A stretch of 64,000 nt of DNA, taken from contig CAZFGK010000010.1 of assembly GCA_964518635.1 (NCBI GenBank), positions 1-64,000 of the forward strand, given 5' to 3'. Positions 8,408 through 16,865 of the stretch are shown here, piece after piece; the stretch's first letter is position 1, and each line of letters opens with the position of its first letter. A program made the translations under genes and the position numbers. The notes below the pieces were generated by a model, which saw only the letters and a program-made list of their open reading frames with translations, was not told where the DNA came from and made no database searches. The DNA comes from CAZFGK01 sp964518635. Its GTDB lineage: Bacteria; Zixibacteria; MSB-5A5; GN15; FEB-12.

Positions 8408-8927
8408 GCTTATCGAGCTTGGCGAGCACTTTGGTCGTGACATCAAGTGCAGGTCGGACATAGCCAAGACTGCTGCGCAACGTAAAGATGATGTCGTATC
8501 CCTCTTCAAGTGCAACCGCCTCAATTGCGCGGTTGACTGCTTCGAGAATTGGCTTCAGCAGTGCTTCTTCTTTCCGTTGGGCTGTGCCGCCGTTCCCAAA
8601 GACCTGCTGCGTGTAGGCATCGTAGGATTCTTTTTTGGCACGAAGTGAGGCCTCTCGTTCTTTCCGTTTTTCATCGGAGAGAATCAACCGCTGTTTCTCA
8701 TATTCTTTGAGAAGACTATCGAGTTCCAGCTGCTTCGAGACTGCTTCTTTTTCCCACGCCTCTTGCTCGATTTTGAATGCCTCTTCGGCTTTTGCCCAGG
8801 CCTTGTATCCGGCCTGTATCTTGTTGTCGTCGACATAGCCGAGCTTAAGATTCTGTGAGTTCCCGGTTGAGGCCATCGCCAAAACAACAGCCGCAAGCAG
8901 GGCAACACGGGTCATCAATTGCTTCAT
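8397..8927 (-). CDS. skp: OmpH/Skp-family periplasmic chaperone
   Basis: Periplasmic holdase for unfolded outer membrane proteins. The ATG at 8927 has AAGGAG 9 bases upstream. Residues 1-24 are a signal peptide (MTRVALLAAVVLAMASTG, then NSQ). The mature protein is about 150 residues: a short beta start (LKLGYVDDNKI), a long charged coiled-coil hairpin rich in Lys/Glu, and a closing strand (GYDIIFTLRSSLGYV). This is the Skp tentacle architecture. It lies between bamA and lpxD, as in many Gram-negative genomes, and overlaps the lpxD start. Confidence 0.88.
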   Translation of the reverse strand: MKQLMTRVALLAAVVLAMASTGNSQNLKLGYVDDNKIQAGYKAWAKAEEAFKIEQEAWEKEAVSKQLELDSLLKEYEKQRLILSDEKRKEREASLRAKKESYDAYTQQVFGNGGTAQRKEEALLKPILEAVNRAIEAVALEEGYDIIFTLRSSLGYVRPALDVTTKVLAKLDKLEQ

Positions 8928-9023
8928 CTGTCCTATCTCCTTCGTCATCTTCATTCTCAAGTACAAACTTTGTTTGAAATGCGCTACTTTATCAGCCGCA
9001 CTTCTTTGCCTGGATACTTTCGC

Positions 9024-11498
9024 CTAGCGGAATGTTGTTCCGATCTGGAAATGCGGGCGGAATTTCTTCTCTTGTCCGGTGAATGTATCGAGTGGGTATC
9101 CAAAATCAAATCCAATAGTACCGATCCCCGGTACCACCACGCGGAAGCCCGCCCCGATCCCTTCATAGAGGTCACGGGGGATATTGATGTCTGTGGTGTT
9201 GAGCCAGGTTGCACCGGCATCATAAAAGAGCAGCCCATAGACCTGTCGGGTAACCAACGGGACCTGGATCTCCATGTTGGCGACAAACATGTATTTCCCA
9301 CGAACTCTCGTTTCACTGGAAATCGAACGGACAAAAATTGAATCGGCGGGTTCAACACGATTCTTGTACGAATCTTCGCCAAAATAGATGAAAGCGGTAT
9401 CATCCAGTCGGTATGCCGTATCCGGAGTCAGCTCGCCGTCATCATAGCCGCGGACGATTCCGTCAAAGGCCGTTCCACCCGGGCTGTAGCGATCTGAGAG
9501 AATAACCCGGCGATCCCCTTTGGGGGCATTGATTGCACCGATTTCTACTTTTGCCGCAAGGGCGATCTTTCCTATCAGGGGAATAAACTTGGCGAAAGAT
9601 AGCTGGTGATGTTGATAGTCCCAGAACCCACCCATGAAGCCGCCAGTGGTTTCAAATGAGTAGGAGATTCTCGATCCGTTGGTTGCAAACTCCGGAAGGT
9701 TTCGAGAGTCGCGAGTCACTGCGAAACTGATTCTCGATGCCGTATTCCACTCTTCACCCAATTCCAGAACCGAGCCGGGAAGGGGGTTGAAGGTCTCGAC
9801 AGATTCCTCACGGAAAACTGGACTTGTATTCACATCTGTTTTCTCAAAACGCCTGAAGGTACGTCTGTAGGAGTTTGCTTGCTTGTAGAGGGCATCAAAG
9901 TCACGATTCCTCGTTCGTTCCAGTCGATACGAAACCGATCCACGGAAATAGCGATCCGGCCAGTTCAGTCGTCGACCGATTCGAATCGATCCACCCTGTC
10001 GCTCTTCGGTGTATTCATCGAAGTAGCGGCGATTGGTGCTGAAGATGTCGATCCCAAGAAGTGTCGGATATCCCGCAAGCCAGGGTTCGGTGAAGGAGAG
10101 GGAAGCAGAGTTGCGAGTGCCGCCGAATTCGATATTGAATGAAAGATTCTGACCATTCCCATCGAGATTTGGAATTCCCAGTCCGACATTTCCGACAATT
10201 TTGTCCTGACTATTATATCCGGCACCAGCGGAGACCTGTGCAGTCTGCTTTTCTTCGATCTTGAATTCGAGGTCGACATCTCCGTTGGGCAAGTCAATCG
10301 GTGTCGGCTCGACATTGGTGAAGAAATTCAGCGCCATCGCATCACGAACCGACTGAATTAGCAGAGCACGGTTAAATACCTGTCCTGGAAAGACAGAAAG
10401 TTCACGACGAATGACACGGTCTTTTGTTTTGGTGTTCCCGACGATGTTTACGAATCGGATGGTGGAAGGAAGCCCTTCGGTCACATCATAGTTGATATCA
10501 AGTATCGAATCTGAACGTGTTGTACGAATGTCGGCGATACGTACATGCAAATGGCCGATCTCCTGATAGCCGGTATAGAGCTCGAAAATCGACTTGTCGT
10601 AGCGATCCGCACTGAAGATATCCCCTTCCTTGAACTTGAGTTTTTTCTCAAGACGGTCGGTTGGGATGACGCTGTTTGAAGCGAAAGTCGATTTTCCAAA
10701 GTAGAAGAGCGGCCCTTCGTAGACATGCACGTAGACCTTCATGGTATTCAACGCCGTGTCGACGACGGTCGAATCGGAGAGAACCTCGGCGTCGACAAAT
10801 CCCTTTTGTCGATAGATCGTGACGATGCTCTTGATATCTTCTTCAAATTTGTCTTCGGCAAAGGTGGAAGAAAGCAGAAATCCTCGAGGACGATTCCGCA
10901 TTTTGGCGATCAATTTTTTGGAAGGTACACGGGTGTTACCGGTCAGCAGCACTTCACTGACTTTGACTTTTTCCTGTTCATCAATGCTGTAGAGAAGTGT
11001 CGCTTCAGAAGAGTCAGCAGTATAAGTCAGTGCCGGCTGCACAGTCGCGCGGTAGTATCCCTTTTTCGCATACAGCGCGCGAATTTCCTGCGCTTTGGAT
11101 GTGACAAGAAAGGGGGAGATATAGCCGCCGACACCGAGTTTCAGTTCATCGTTGAGTCGATCAGCTTTGAGACGCTTATTTCCTTCGTAGCGAAGTCCGG
11201 TCAGTTTGGGAAGTTCATGTACGAGTACAAAAATATGCAGACCACCGGGGACCTCTTCCGCCTCAATACGAACATCATCAAAGACTCCCAATCCCCACAG
11301 GCGCGAAATTGCTTCTTGTACGACTCCGGCCGATAACTGCTGTCCGACGGTCAGTCCGGCGACACCAGTGATCAGACTGGAGGTTGTCTTCCGATTCCCT
11401 TCGACAGAGATTTGGATGACACGGGGGACATTCTGGGAATGTGACGGAGTTGCAAAAACGAGAAAAAGGGTAGTGCAGAGCACCACCCAGGAAGTCAT
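9024..11498 (-). CDS. bamA: Outer membrane protein assembly factor BamA
   Basis: Omp85-family core of the beta-barrel assembly machine. From the ATG at 11498 it has a signal peptide (VVLCTTLFLVFATPSHSQ) and POTRA repeats starting VIQISVEGNRKTTSSLI, with further units at KVSEVLLTGNTRVPSKKLI and TIRFVNIVGNTKTKDRVIRR. A 16-strand-type barrel follows (from about EEKQTAQVSAGAGYNSQDK) with the lid-loop motif IVRGYDDGE in place of VRGF. 824 residues is full length. The frame stays open upstream through rplU to 12074, but that stretch is a non-coding extension. It follows rplU by 25 bases with no clear ribosome binding site. Confidence 0.93.
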   Translation of the reverse strand: MTSWVVLCTTLFLVFATPSHSQNVPRVIQISVEGNRKTTSSLITGVAGLTVGQQLSAGVVQEAISRLWGLGVFDDVRIEAEEVPGGLHIFVLVHELPKLTGLRYEGNKRLKADRLNDELKLGVGGYISPFLVTSKAQEIRALYAKKGYYRATVQPALTYTADSSEATLLYSIDEQEKVKVSEVLLTGNTRVPSKKLIAKMRNRPRGFLLSSTFAEDKFEEDIKSIVTIYRQKGFVDAEVLSDSTVVDTALNTMKVYVHVYEGPLFYFGKSTFASNSVIPTDRLEKKLKFKEGDIFSADRYDKSIFELYTGYQEIGHLHVRIADIRTTRSDSILDINYDVTEGLPSTIRFVNIVGNTKTKDRVIRRELSVFPGQVFNRALLIQSVRDAMALNFFTNVEPTPIDLPNGDVDLEFKIEEKQTAQVSAGAGYNSQDKIVGNVGLGIPNLDGNGQNLSFNIEFGGTRNSASLSFTEPWLAGYPTLLGIDIFSTNRRYFDEYTEERQGGSIRIGRRLNWPDRYFRGSVSYRLERTRNRDFDALYKQANSYRRTFRRFEKTDVNTSPVFREESVETFNPLPGSVLELGEEWNTASRISFAVTRDSRNLPEFATNGSRISYSFETTGGFMGGFWDYQHHQLSFAKFIPLIGKIALAAKVEIGAINAPKGDRRVILSDRYSPGGTAFDGIVRGYDDGELTPDTAYRLDDTAFIYFGEDSYKNRVEPADSIFVRSISSETRVRGKYMFVANMEIQVPLVTRQVYGLLFYDAGATWLNTTDINIPRDLYEGIGAGFRVVVPGIGTIGFDFGYPLDTFTGQEKKFRPHFQIGTTFR

Positions 11499-11523
11499 CC
11501 GTGACCAGAAAAGATTCGAGAAC

Positions 11524-11838
11524 TTATCCGACTGCAATGCGTGTGATTTTGAGGTCGGTGTAGTCCTGTCGGTGGCCGTAGGTTTTGCGTGATTTCGTAC
11601 GACGTTTGTACTTGTAGCCGAGGAGCTTTTCTCCCTGTCCGACCTCCACCACTTCTGCTTCAACCTTGGCACCGGCAACAAACGGGGTTCCGATCTGTGC
11701 TTTGTCGGTGCCGCGAATAAGCAGGACATCACTGATGCTGATTTTTTCGCCGACATTCTTGCCGAGCTTTGGGACACGAACTCGGTCCCCTGAGGCACCG
11801 CCGAATTGAAATCCGGCAAGCTTGAAAATTGCGTACAT
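11524..11838 (-). CDS. rplU: 50S ribosomal protein L21
   Basis: Ribosomal protein, 104 residues, starting MYAIFKLAGFQFGG and ending with the basic block KYKRRTKSRKTYGHRQDYTD typical of L21. The ATG at 11838 has AAGGAG 7 bases upstream, preferred over a start at 11868. Unusually, the next gene is not rpmA (L27), its near-universal partner, but bamA. Confidence 0.95.
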   Translation of the reverse strand: MYAIFKLAGFQFGGASGDRVRVPKLGKNVGEKISISDVLLIRGTDKAQIGTPFVAGAKVEAEVVEVGQGEKLLGYKYKRRTKSRKTYGHRQDYTDLKITRIAVG

Positions 11839-12195
11839 CTGGGTTCTCCTTGTTTCTCTTGCGTACAATACTTCTCGTCACGAAAACGCATCGAATCATT
11901 CAGGTATGGAAACCGTGGGGTCGATCTGCTCGGACGGGAAGGGGCTAATATGCCAGTCGATTTGAACGGCGTCAAGTTCTTCTCTGGCAAGCGAATTCCG
12001 CAATTTCTGGGGATAGTGTCATAGCCCGTTATACGAAAATTCTGTTCGGAGAGCTTGGATTGAGGTAATTGCAAGCAAAAATAGCGCAGCTGAGATCAAG
12101 TGGACATTCTCAATGGGATCGCTCACAATCGCAATTCCTGTGTCCCGATTGTCAAGGTGATTGCCGAATTGAAACACGCTGCTATATTCGACCAG
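11839..12195. other. Intergenic region between divergent rplU and uvrB
   Basis: About 357 bases with no convincing gene. The rplU side holds its ribosome binding site and a possible -10 (TATTGT on the minus strand, 11865-11870) with no good -35. The uvrB side holds the promoter candidate listed separately. Open frames crossing this stretch are extensions of bamA and uvrB without family similarity. I see no terminator, known riboswitch or repeat. Confidence 0.6.
12161..12188 (+). promoter_or_regulatory. Putative promoter abutting the uvrB start codon
   Basis: TTGCCG (12161-12166), 16 bases, TATATT (12183-12188, 5/6 match). The ATG at 12196 begins 7 bases after the -10, where transcription would be expected to start. 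There is no ribosome binding site, so a leaderless transcript is implied. No LexA-like operator is recognised. Confidence 0.35.
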
Positions 12196-14280
12196 ATGTC
12201 ATCCCCCACCCCGATTGTACCTTCCGCCCCCCTAATCCGACGTACCCCGATCCCCCGCTTTCCCGGATCGCAAGTCTCCCCATTCAAACTCCACTCTCCG
12301 TATGAACCGAAAGGGGATCAGCCGAGAGCAATCGAAGAGCTGATGAGTGGTCTGAAAGAGTCACGACGCCATCAAACACTCCTGGGTGTCACTGGCTCAG
12401 GGAAAACCTTCACCATGGCGAATGTGATCGCGCAGTGGGGGCGTCCCGCTTTGGTGATTTCTCATAATAAGACACTCGCGGCGCAATTGTACGGAGAACT
12501 CAAGGCCTTTTTTCCTGAGAACGCTGTCGAGTTTTTTATCTCCTATTACGATTACTATCAGCCGGAAGCGTATGTGCCGACCACCGACACTTTTATCGAA
12601 AAAGATTCATCAGTCAATGATGACATCGATCGGCTTCGTTTGCGTGCCACCTCTTCGTTGCTCGAGCGCAATGATGTCATCATCGTTGCTTCGGTCTCCT
12701 GCATCTACGGCATTGGCTCTCCGGAAGAGTATGCTAAGCAGATGATTATCTTGCAGGTTGGGGAATCACGTGACCGGGATGCGGTGATCCGCGCCCTGAT
12801 CAATGTTCACTACAGCCGAAATGAAATCGAGTTCATACGTGGAAACTTTCGCGTTCGTGGCGATACGATTGAACTGATTCCTGCCTACCGGGAAACTGCC
12901 CTGCGAATTGAATTTTTCGGCGATGAGATTGAACGGATCACGGAAATCAATCCATTGACCGGGGAAGTCATCGGCGAACGCACTCGCATAGCGATTTTCC
13001 CCGCCAAGCATTTTGTTACCAGTCAGCCAACGCTCAATGACGCAGTTCCCAAGATCGAACTCGAACTGCATCGACAGCATGAGCTTTTTGTCGGGGTCGA
13101 TAAACTATTGGAAGCACAACGGCTGAAATCCCGCACGACCTATGATATCGAGATGCTCAAAGAGGTTGGCTATTGCAAAGGGATTGAGAATTATTCTCGC
13201 TATCTGACTCTTCGTGAAGCCGGGGAACGACCAAAATGTCTGCTCGATTTCTTTCCTGAAGAATATTTGACAATCATTGACGAATCGCATCAGTCGATTC
13301 CACAGATTCGCGCCATGTATGCTGGCGACAAAAGCCGCAAGGATGTGCTCATCGAACATGGCTTTCGTCTCCCGTCAGCACTCGATAATCGCCCTCTCTT
13401 TTTTGAAGAATTTGAGGGGATGCTCGACAAGGTTGTTTTTGTTTCGGCGACACCAGCCGACTACGAATTGCTGCAGACCGAAGGAGTGATTGTAGAACAG
13501 GTGATTCGCCCGACTGGCTTACTCGATCCGCAGATCGTAATTCGCCCCCTGCGGACACAAGTGGATGATCTGCTGGAAGAGATTCGCAAACGGGCCGCTA
13601 TCCATGAACGTATTCTGGTCACGACTCTCACCAAGCGAATGGCGGAAGACCTGACTCATTATTTTGACAATCTGAACATCCGCGGTCGGTACCTGCACAG
13701 TGAAGTCGCAGCAATCGAACGAACAGAAATTATCAGAGATCTGCGGCTTGCTGAATTTGATGTCCTCGTCGGAGTGAATCTGCTCCGTGAGGGGCTCGAT
13801 CTTCCGGAGGTGTCACTTGTCGCGGTCATGGATGCCGATAAAGAGGGATTTCTGCGCTCGGCACGGTCGCTCATTCAAACTGCAGGTCGCGCGGCGAGAA
13901 ATAGTAACGGTATGGTGATTTTCTACGCCGACAAGATCACTGATTCGATGCGTAAAGCAATCGACGAGACCAATCGACGTCGCATTAAGCAGGAAGCATA
14001 CAACAAAGAGCACGGTATCGATCCGCGAACCGTATTCAAAACTCGAGATGAGATTCTTCAGGCGACCAGTTTTGCCGACAGCCGAACTGAAATGCCGGAG
14101 AGTAAAACTTTTGACGCGCCAGAGCAGTTTATCAGAATGTCGATGGAAGACCAGATCGGGTTCCTGACCAGCGCGATGAAGAAAGCAGCGGATAATCTCG
14201 ACTTCGATGCCGCCATTGTGCTTCGTGACGAACTCAACAAACTCCGCGCTGAACAGCAAAAAGGAAAACGACCAAGGTGA
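12196..14280 (+). CDS. uvrB: Excinuclease ABC subunit B
   Basis: Damage-verifying helicase-like subunit of UvrABC nucleotide excision repair. Family start FKLHSPYEPKGDQPRAI, Walker A GVTGSGKTFTMAN, the beta-hairpin block SYYDYYQPEAYVP, DESHQSIPQ box, and the QTAGRAARN motif VI appear in order. The C-terminal UVR domain (EDQIGFLTSAMKKAADNLDF) binds UvrC. From the ATG at 12196 it is 694 residues, with about 40 Pro/Ser-rich residues ahead of the conserved start. A still earlier ATG at 12100 is possible but adds only non-family sequence. The lipoprotein gene downstream overlaps its stop codon. Confidence 0.95.
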   Translation: MSSPTPIVPSAPLIRRTPIPRFPGSQVSPFKLHSPYEPKGDQPRAIEELMSGLKESRRHQTLLGVTGSGKTFTMANVIAQWGRPALVISHNKTLAAQLYGELKAFFPENAVEFFISYYDYYQPEAYVPTTDTFIEKDSSVNDDIDRLRLRATSSLLERNDVIIVASVSCIYGIGSPEEYAKQMIILQVGESRDRDAVIRALINVHYSRNEIEFIRGNFRVRGDTIELIPAYRETALRIEFFGDEIERITEINPLTGEVIGERTRIAIFPAKHFVTSQPTLNDAVPKIELELHRQHELFVGVDKLLEAQRLKSRTTYDIEMLKEVGYCKGIENYSRYLTLREAGERPKCLLDFFPEEYLTIIDESHQSIPQIRAMYAGDKSRKDVLIEHGFRLPSALDNRPLFFEEFEGMLDKVVFVSATPADYELLQTEGVIVEQVIRPTGLLDPQIVIRPLRTQVDDLLEEIRKRAAIHERILVTTLTKRMAEDLTHYFDNLNIRGRYLHSEVAAIERTEIIRDLRLAEFDVLVGVNLLREGLDLPEVSLVAVMDADKEGFLRSARSLIQTAGRAARNSNGMVIFYADKITDSMRKAIDETNRRRIKQEAYNKEHGIDPRTVFKTRDEILQATSFADSRTEMPESKTFDAPEQFIRMSMEDQIGFLTSAMKKAADNLDFDAAIVLRDELNKLRAEQQKGKRPR

Positions 14281-15191
14281 GAGTTTCAATCGCAAAAATA
14301 TTCATCGCTGTCAGTCTTTTCATGATAGTTGTTGCACTCACAGGCTGCGAACCGAAAAGAACGGCTGAAAAGATCTCGATAGAGGTGCAGATCGAAGAGT
14401 ATCTGTCGGATGTCGAACTGGGGCGTGAACTTTTTCGTGTCGACAGTCTGATCCCTGGAAACAGCTATCAGGTTCCTTTCCTCTCTGCAGTCTTTCGTGA
14501 TAGTGTGATCTCACACTCACGTTCGATAGATTACACCGTTCCGCGCACTATTTTGTACACGCCCGTTGATGCACGGGGAATCTTGTCGGTCCAGATCCTT
14601 GTTCGTGACGAGTTTGTGGTGCAGTCCATCGGAATTCGATCCGGTTTGCCCGATACCGTGATCACCACTACGAGAGTCCTGCTGCGTGACGGATGGTTTC
14701 TCAAGGCAGGCAATAGCTCTGATCCGGGGTATGGATGGCTTCTTTGGGGTTTTAATGGAACCGTGCCGACGACTGCTTCCGATGCTCGTATGCCAGTCGA
14801 CATACGGTGTGAAGTAGAAGGATCGATTGTATTCTCGGGGGACAATGATATGCTTGAAGAGCATGTTGAAGACACCGGGAATCTAGTCATCGGCGATTAT
14901 ATTCTGGTTGAGGACATTCGCAATGTACCTCAGGGGGATCGAATCCTCTTTGAAGGTGCGCCAGCCAACTTTTCGAGTTCAACCCGCTATGTCACCGGGC
15001 TTTCTGCCCGAGACGAACTTGGGATTGAAAAGTCGATCATGACTCGAATCACCGATGCTCAGTACCGAGATACGATCAAAACACAAAATCCGAACACCAG
15101 GCTCTGGAATATCGTCTATGTCGAGGCCTTTCGGGATGACCGGTTTTTATTCATCAAGTCTTGGGTGATCCCGTATCGAGTCCCTCAGTGA
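14277..15191 (+). CDS. Putative lipoprotein of unknown function
   Basis: 304 residues starting at a GTG that overlaps the uvrB stop (GTGA), so translation is probably coupled. An N-terminal hydrophobic segment (IFIAVSLFMIVVA) ends in the lipobox LTGC, with the acylated cysteine at position 24. The rest looks beta-rich and without repeats. Blocks such as DGWFLKAGNSSDPGYGWLLW and SWVIPYRVPQ at the C-terminus may help to find relatives. I do not recognise the family. It is probably anchored in a membrane facing the periplasm. No link to DNA repair is implied by the coupling. Confidence 0.65.
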   Translation: MRVSIAKIFIAVSLFMIVVALTGCEPKRTAEKISIEVQIEEYLSDVELGRELFRVDSLIPGNSYQVPFLSAVFRDSVISHSRSIDYTVPRTILYTPVDARGILSVQILVRDEFVVQSIGIRSGLPDTVITTTRVLLRDGWFLKAGNSSDPGYGWLLWGFNGTVPTTASDARMPVDIRCEVEGSIVFSGDNDMLEEHVEDTGNLVIGDYILVEDIRNVPQGDRILFEGAPANFSSSTRYVTGLSARDELGIEKSIMTRITDAQYRDTIKTQNPNTRLWNIVYVEAFRDDRFLFIKSWVIPYRVPQ

Positions 15192-15290
15192 ACTGAACGA
15201 TTGTTTGGTGTAAGGGGTTTTTCGGCTCCAGAAGGGCTTCTATCGTCACTTTTTAGCAATTCCCTAACAACTGAATCTCCTACTCTGTTC

Positions 15291-15319
15291 TTGAAATGTT
15301 TACTCGTTTGTGGTACATT
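15291..15319 (+). promoter_or_regulatory. Putative sigma-70-type promoter
   Basis: TTGAAA (15291-15296), 17 bases, TACATT (15314-15319). The gene's AGGAGG (15355-15360) and ATG (15365) follow, which gives a leader of about 40 bases. Spacing and position are good; the match is 5/6 and 4/6. Confidence 0.45.
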
Positions 15320-15364
15320 CTTTCTTGGCTGTCATGTCGGCAGTTACGGACTCTAGGAGGTATC

Positions 15365-16657
15365 ATGTCTCGGTTGCGATCACTTTCCTTCATCGTGGCG
15401 TTGCTCATGTCTGCCACTTCACTCTTGGCAGTCACGCCCAATAGCATCAGCTATCAGGGGCGGGCGACAGATGCCTTTGATGTGCCACTGAACGGTGTGC
15501 AGATGATGACATTCACGATTACTGACGCTCCAGTTCTTGGGCTGTCTTTGTGGTCAAGTGGTGCGCAAGCGATCACTTGCACCGACGGACTTTTTACAGT
15601 CGAACTTGGCGCGGCACCGATGCCGGCGCTCCCTTCGACGATATTTGATGACACCGTTCGTTATCTGGCAGTTAACGTGAATGGCCAATCAATAACTCCG
15701 CGTACAAAACTGATTTCGGTTCCATTTGCACGTCGCGTAGCCGGATTAGAAGGTGCGGCAGGTGGAGCGGTTTCAGGAAATGTTGATTTGCAGGTTTCCG
15801 GAACGACCAGAATTGATCTTGAAACTTCTGGCTCACGAGTAAGCACCTATAGCAGTTCCGGAAATGAACGGGCCAGAATCTGGGGACCTTCCTGGGGAGA
15901 ATTGCTTCTTTATGACGGTTCTATCGCCAATGAAAATACTGTTGAGTTGGACGCCTCCACCGGATCCGTTTTTCTCAGAGATGCTGGTGGGATCACGACG
16001 ATTTCTTTGAATGGTGAAACCACGGGAGACGGCTCTACTGTTCTGCCAATCAGCGCGATCAACCAGACCGAACTTAGTAACGAACCGGGAGTGGCTTCGA
16101 ATTTTGACGCAAGTACGGCACTTGGAGGGGGTGGTACCAATATTACGATCCGTACGATCACTGCACCGGACGACGGCTGGATCATTGCATTTGGATCCGG
16201 CTCAATCGACTTCCTGACTCACTTCACCGGAACACTCAGTCAGGCAAGAATCAGCATTTCTGAAAATTCCGGTGTGATGGACGCAAATACAGAGGTCAGA
16301 GGGTATATTTCTTCCAATGCCATCACCGGCAATTATGCAATCCCGATGAGTACGACTGCTTTATTTCCGGTGACTGCGGGCGTGCACACATTCTATTTGG
16401 TTGGAGCCGGATCTTCTACCGCCGGTGTTACCGCCCAAAATTCACGTTTGGTGTTGCTCTACGTTCCCACATCCTACGGGACAATTGTGACCTCTCCAGC
16501 TCTCAAACCACTCACCGAAGGTGAGGAGAAAGCAGAAGCGGTTGAGCAGAACAATCGCCGACTTGCAACAGAGGTCGAACAACTACGTGCTCAGATGGCA
16601 AACATTGAAGCCCAGTTGCAACGTCAACAGGCAGAGACAACAAGCGACAACAAGTAG
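15365..16657 (+). CDS. Secreted beta-rich protein with C-terminal coiled coil
   Basis: 430 residues from the ATG at 15365 (AGGAGG 4 bases ahead). A signal peptide of about 23 residues (LSFIVALLMSATSLLA) precedes SISYQGRATDAFDVPLNGVQ. In my experience this 'SYQG' opening is common in exported proteins from FCB-type genomes. It ends with a helical stretch rich in Glu/Gln and regularly spaced leucines (about 388-430), which could trimerise. The middle is Gly/Thr/Ser-rich, like fibre or tail-spike proteins, and no enzyme motif is seen. It has its own promoter and terminator, so it is probably a single-gene unit. Function unknown; surface fibre is a guess. Confidence 0.65.
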   Translation: MSRLRSLSFIVALLMSATSLLAVTPNSISYQGRATDAFDVPLNGVQMMTFTITDAPVLGLSLWSSGAQAITCTDGLFTVELGAAPMPALPSTIFDDTVRYLAVNVNGQSITPRTKLISVPFARRVAGLEGAAGGAVSGNVDLQVSGTTRIDLETSGSRVSTYSSSGNERARIWGPSWGELLLYDGSIANENTVELDASTGSVFLRDAGGITTISLNGETTGDGSTVLPISAINQTELSNEPGVASNFDASTALGGGGTNITIRTITAPDDGWIIAFGSGSIDFLTHFTGTLSQARISISENSGVMDANTEVRGYISSNAITGNYAIPMSTTALFPVTAGVHTFYLVGAGSSTAGVTAQNSRLVLLYVPTSYGTIVTSPALKPLTEGEEKAEAVEQNNRRLATEVEQLRAQMANIEAQLQRQQAETTSDNK

Positions 16658-16685
16658 TCGCTACTCCTTACTTGATATATCAAGA

Positions 16686-16713
16686 GGCCCGGTCATTAAC
16701 CGGGCCTTTTTTT
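16686..16713 (+). terminator. Rho-independent terminator
   Basis: GGCCCGG and CCGGGCC form a perfect 7-bp stem around TCATTAA, followed by seven T residues. It lies 28 bases after the stop of the secreted protein gene. Confidence 0.9.
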
Positions 16714-16774
16714 ATATCATTGGAGTTTTCTCGAAGATGGAGCAGGCGAGGGCGACTGCCGCCCACTGGGCCCT

Positions 16775-16831
16775 GGGGCACCGAAGAAACATCTTGTCAT
16801 GCTGATTCGACGCGGCGGATCGAAGCATGAC
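16775..16831. repeat. Intergenic inverted-repeat element
   Basis: GTCATGCT (16796-16803) and AGCATGAC (16824-16831) are perfect 8-bp arms around a GC-rich centre with a second TCGA pairing. A GGGGCACC octamer (16775-16782) precedes them and recurs next to the hairpins at 48.6-48.9 kb. No gene is present between the terminator and the acs stop. Confidence 0.5.
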
Positions 16832-16865
16832 TTCGGAAGATGATCTCCGTATCAACGCCCTTCGA

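Noticed and set aside
11499..12074. N-terminal extension of the bamA frame through rplU
   Set aside because: Overlaps a real ribosomal protein gene on the same strand. The signal peptide begins at 11498.
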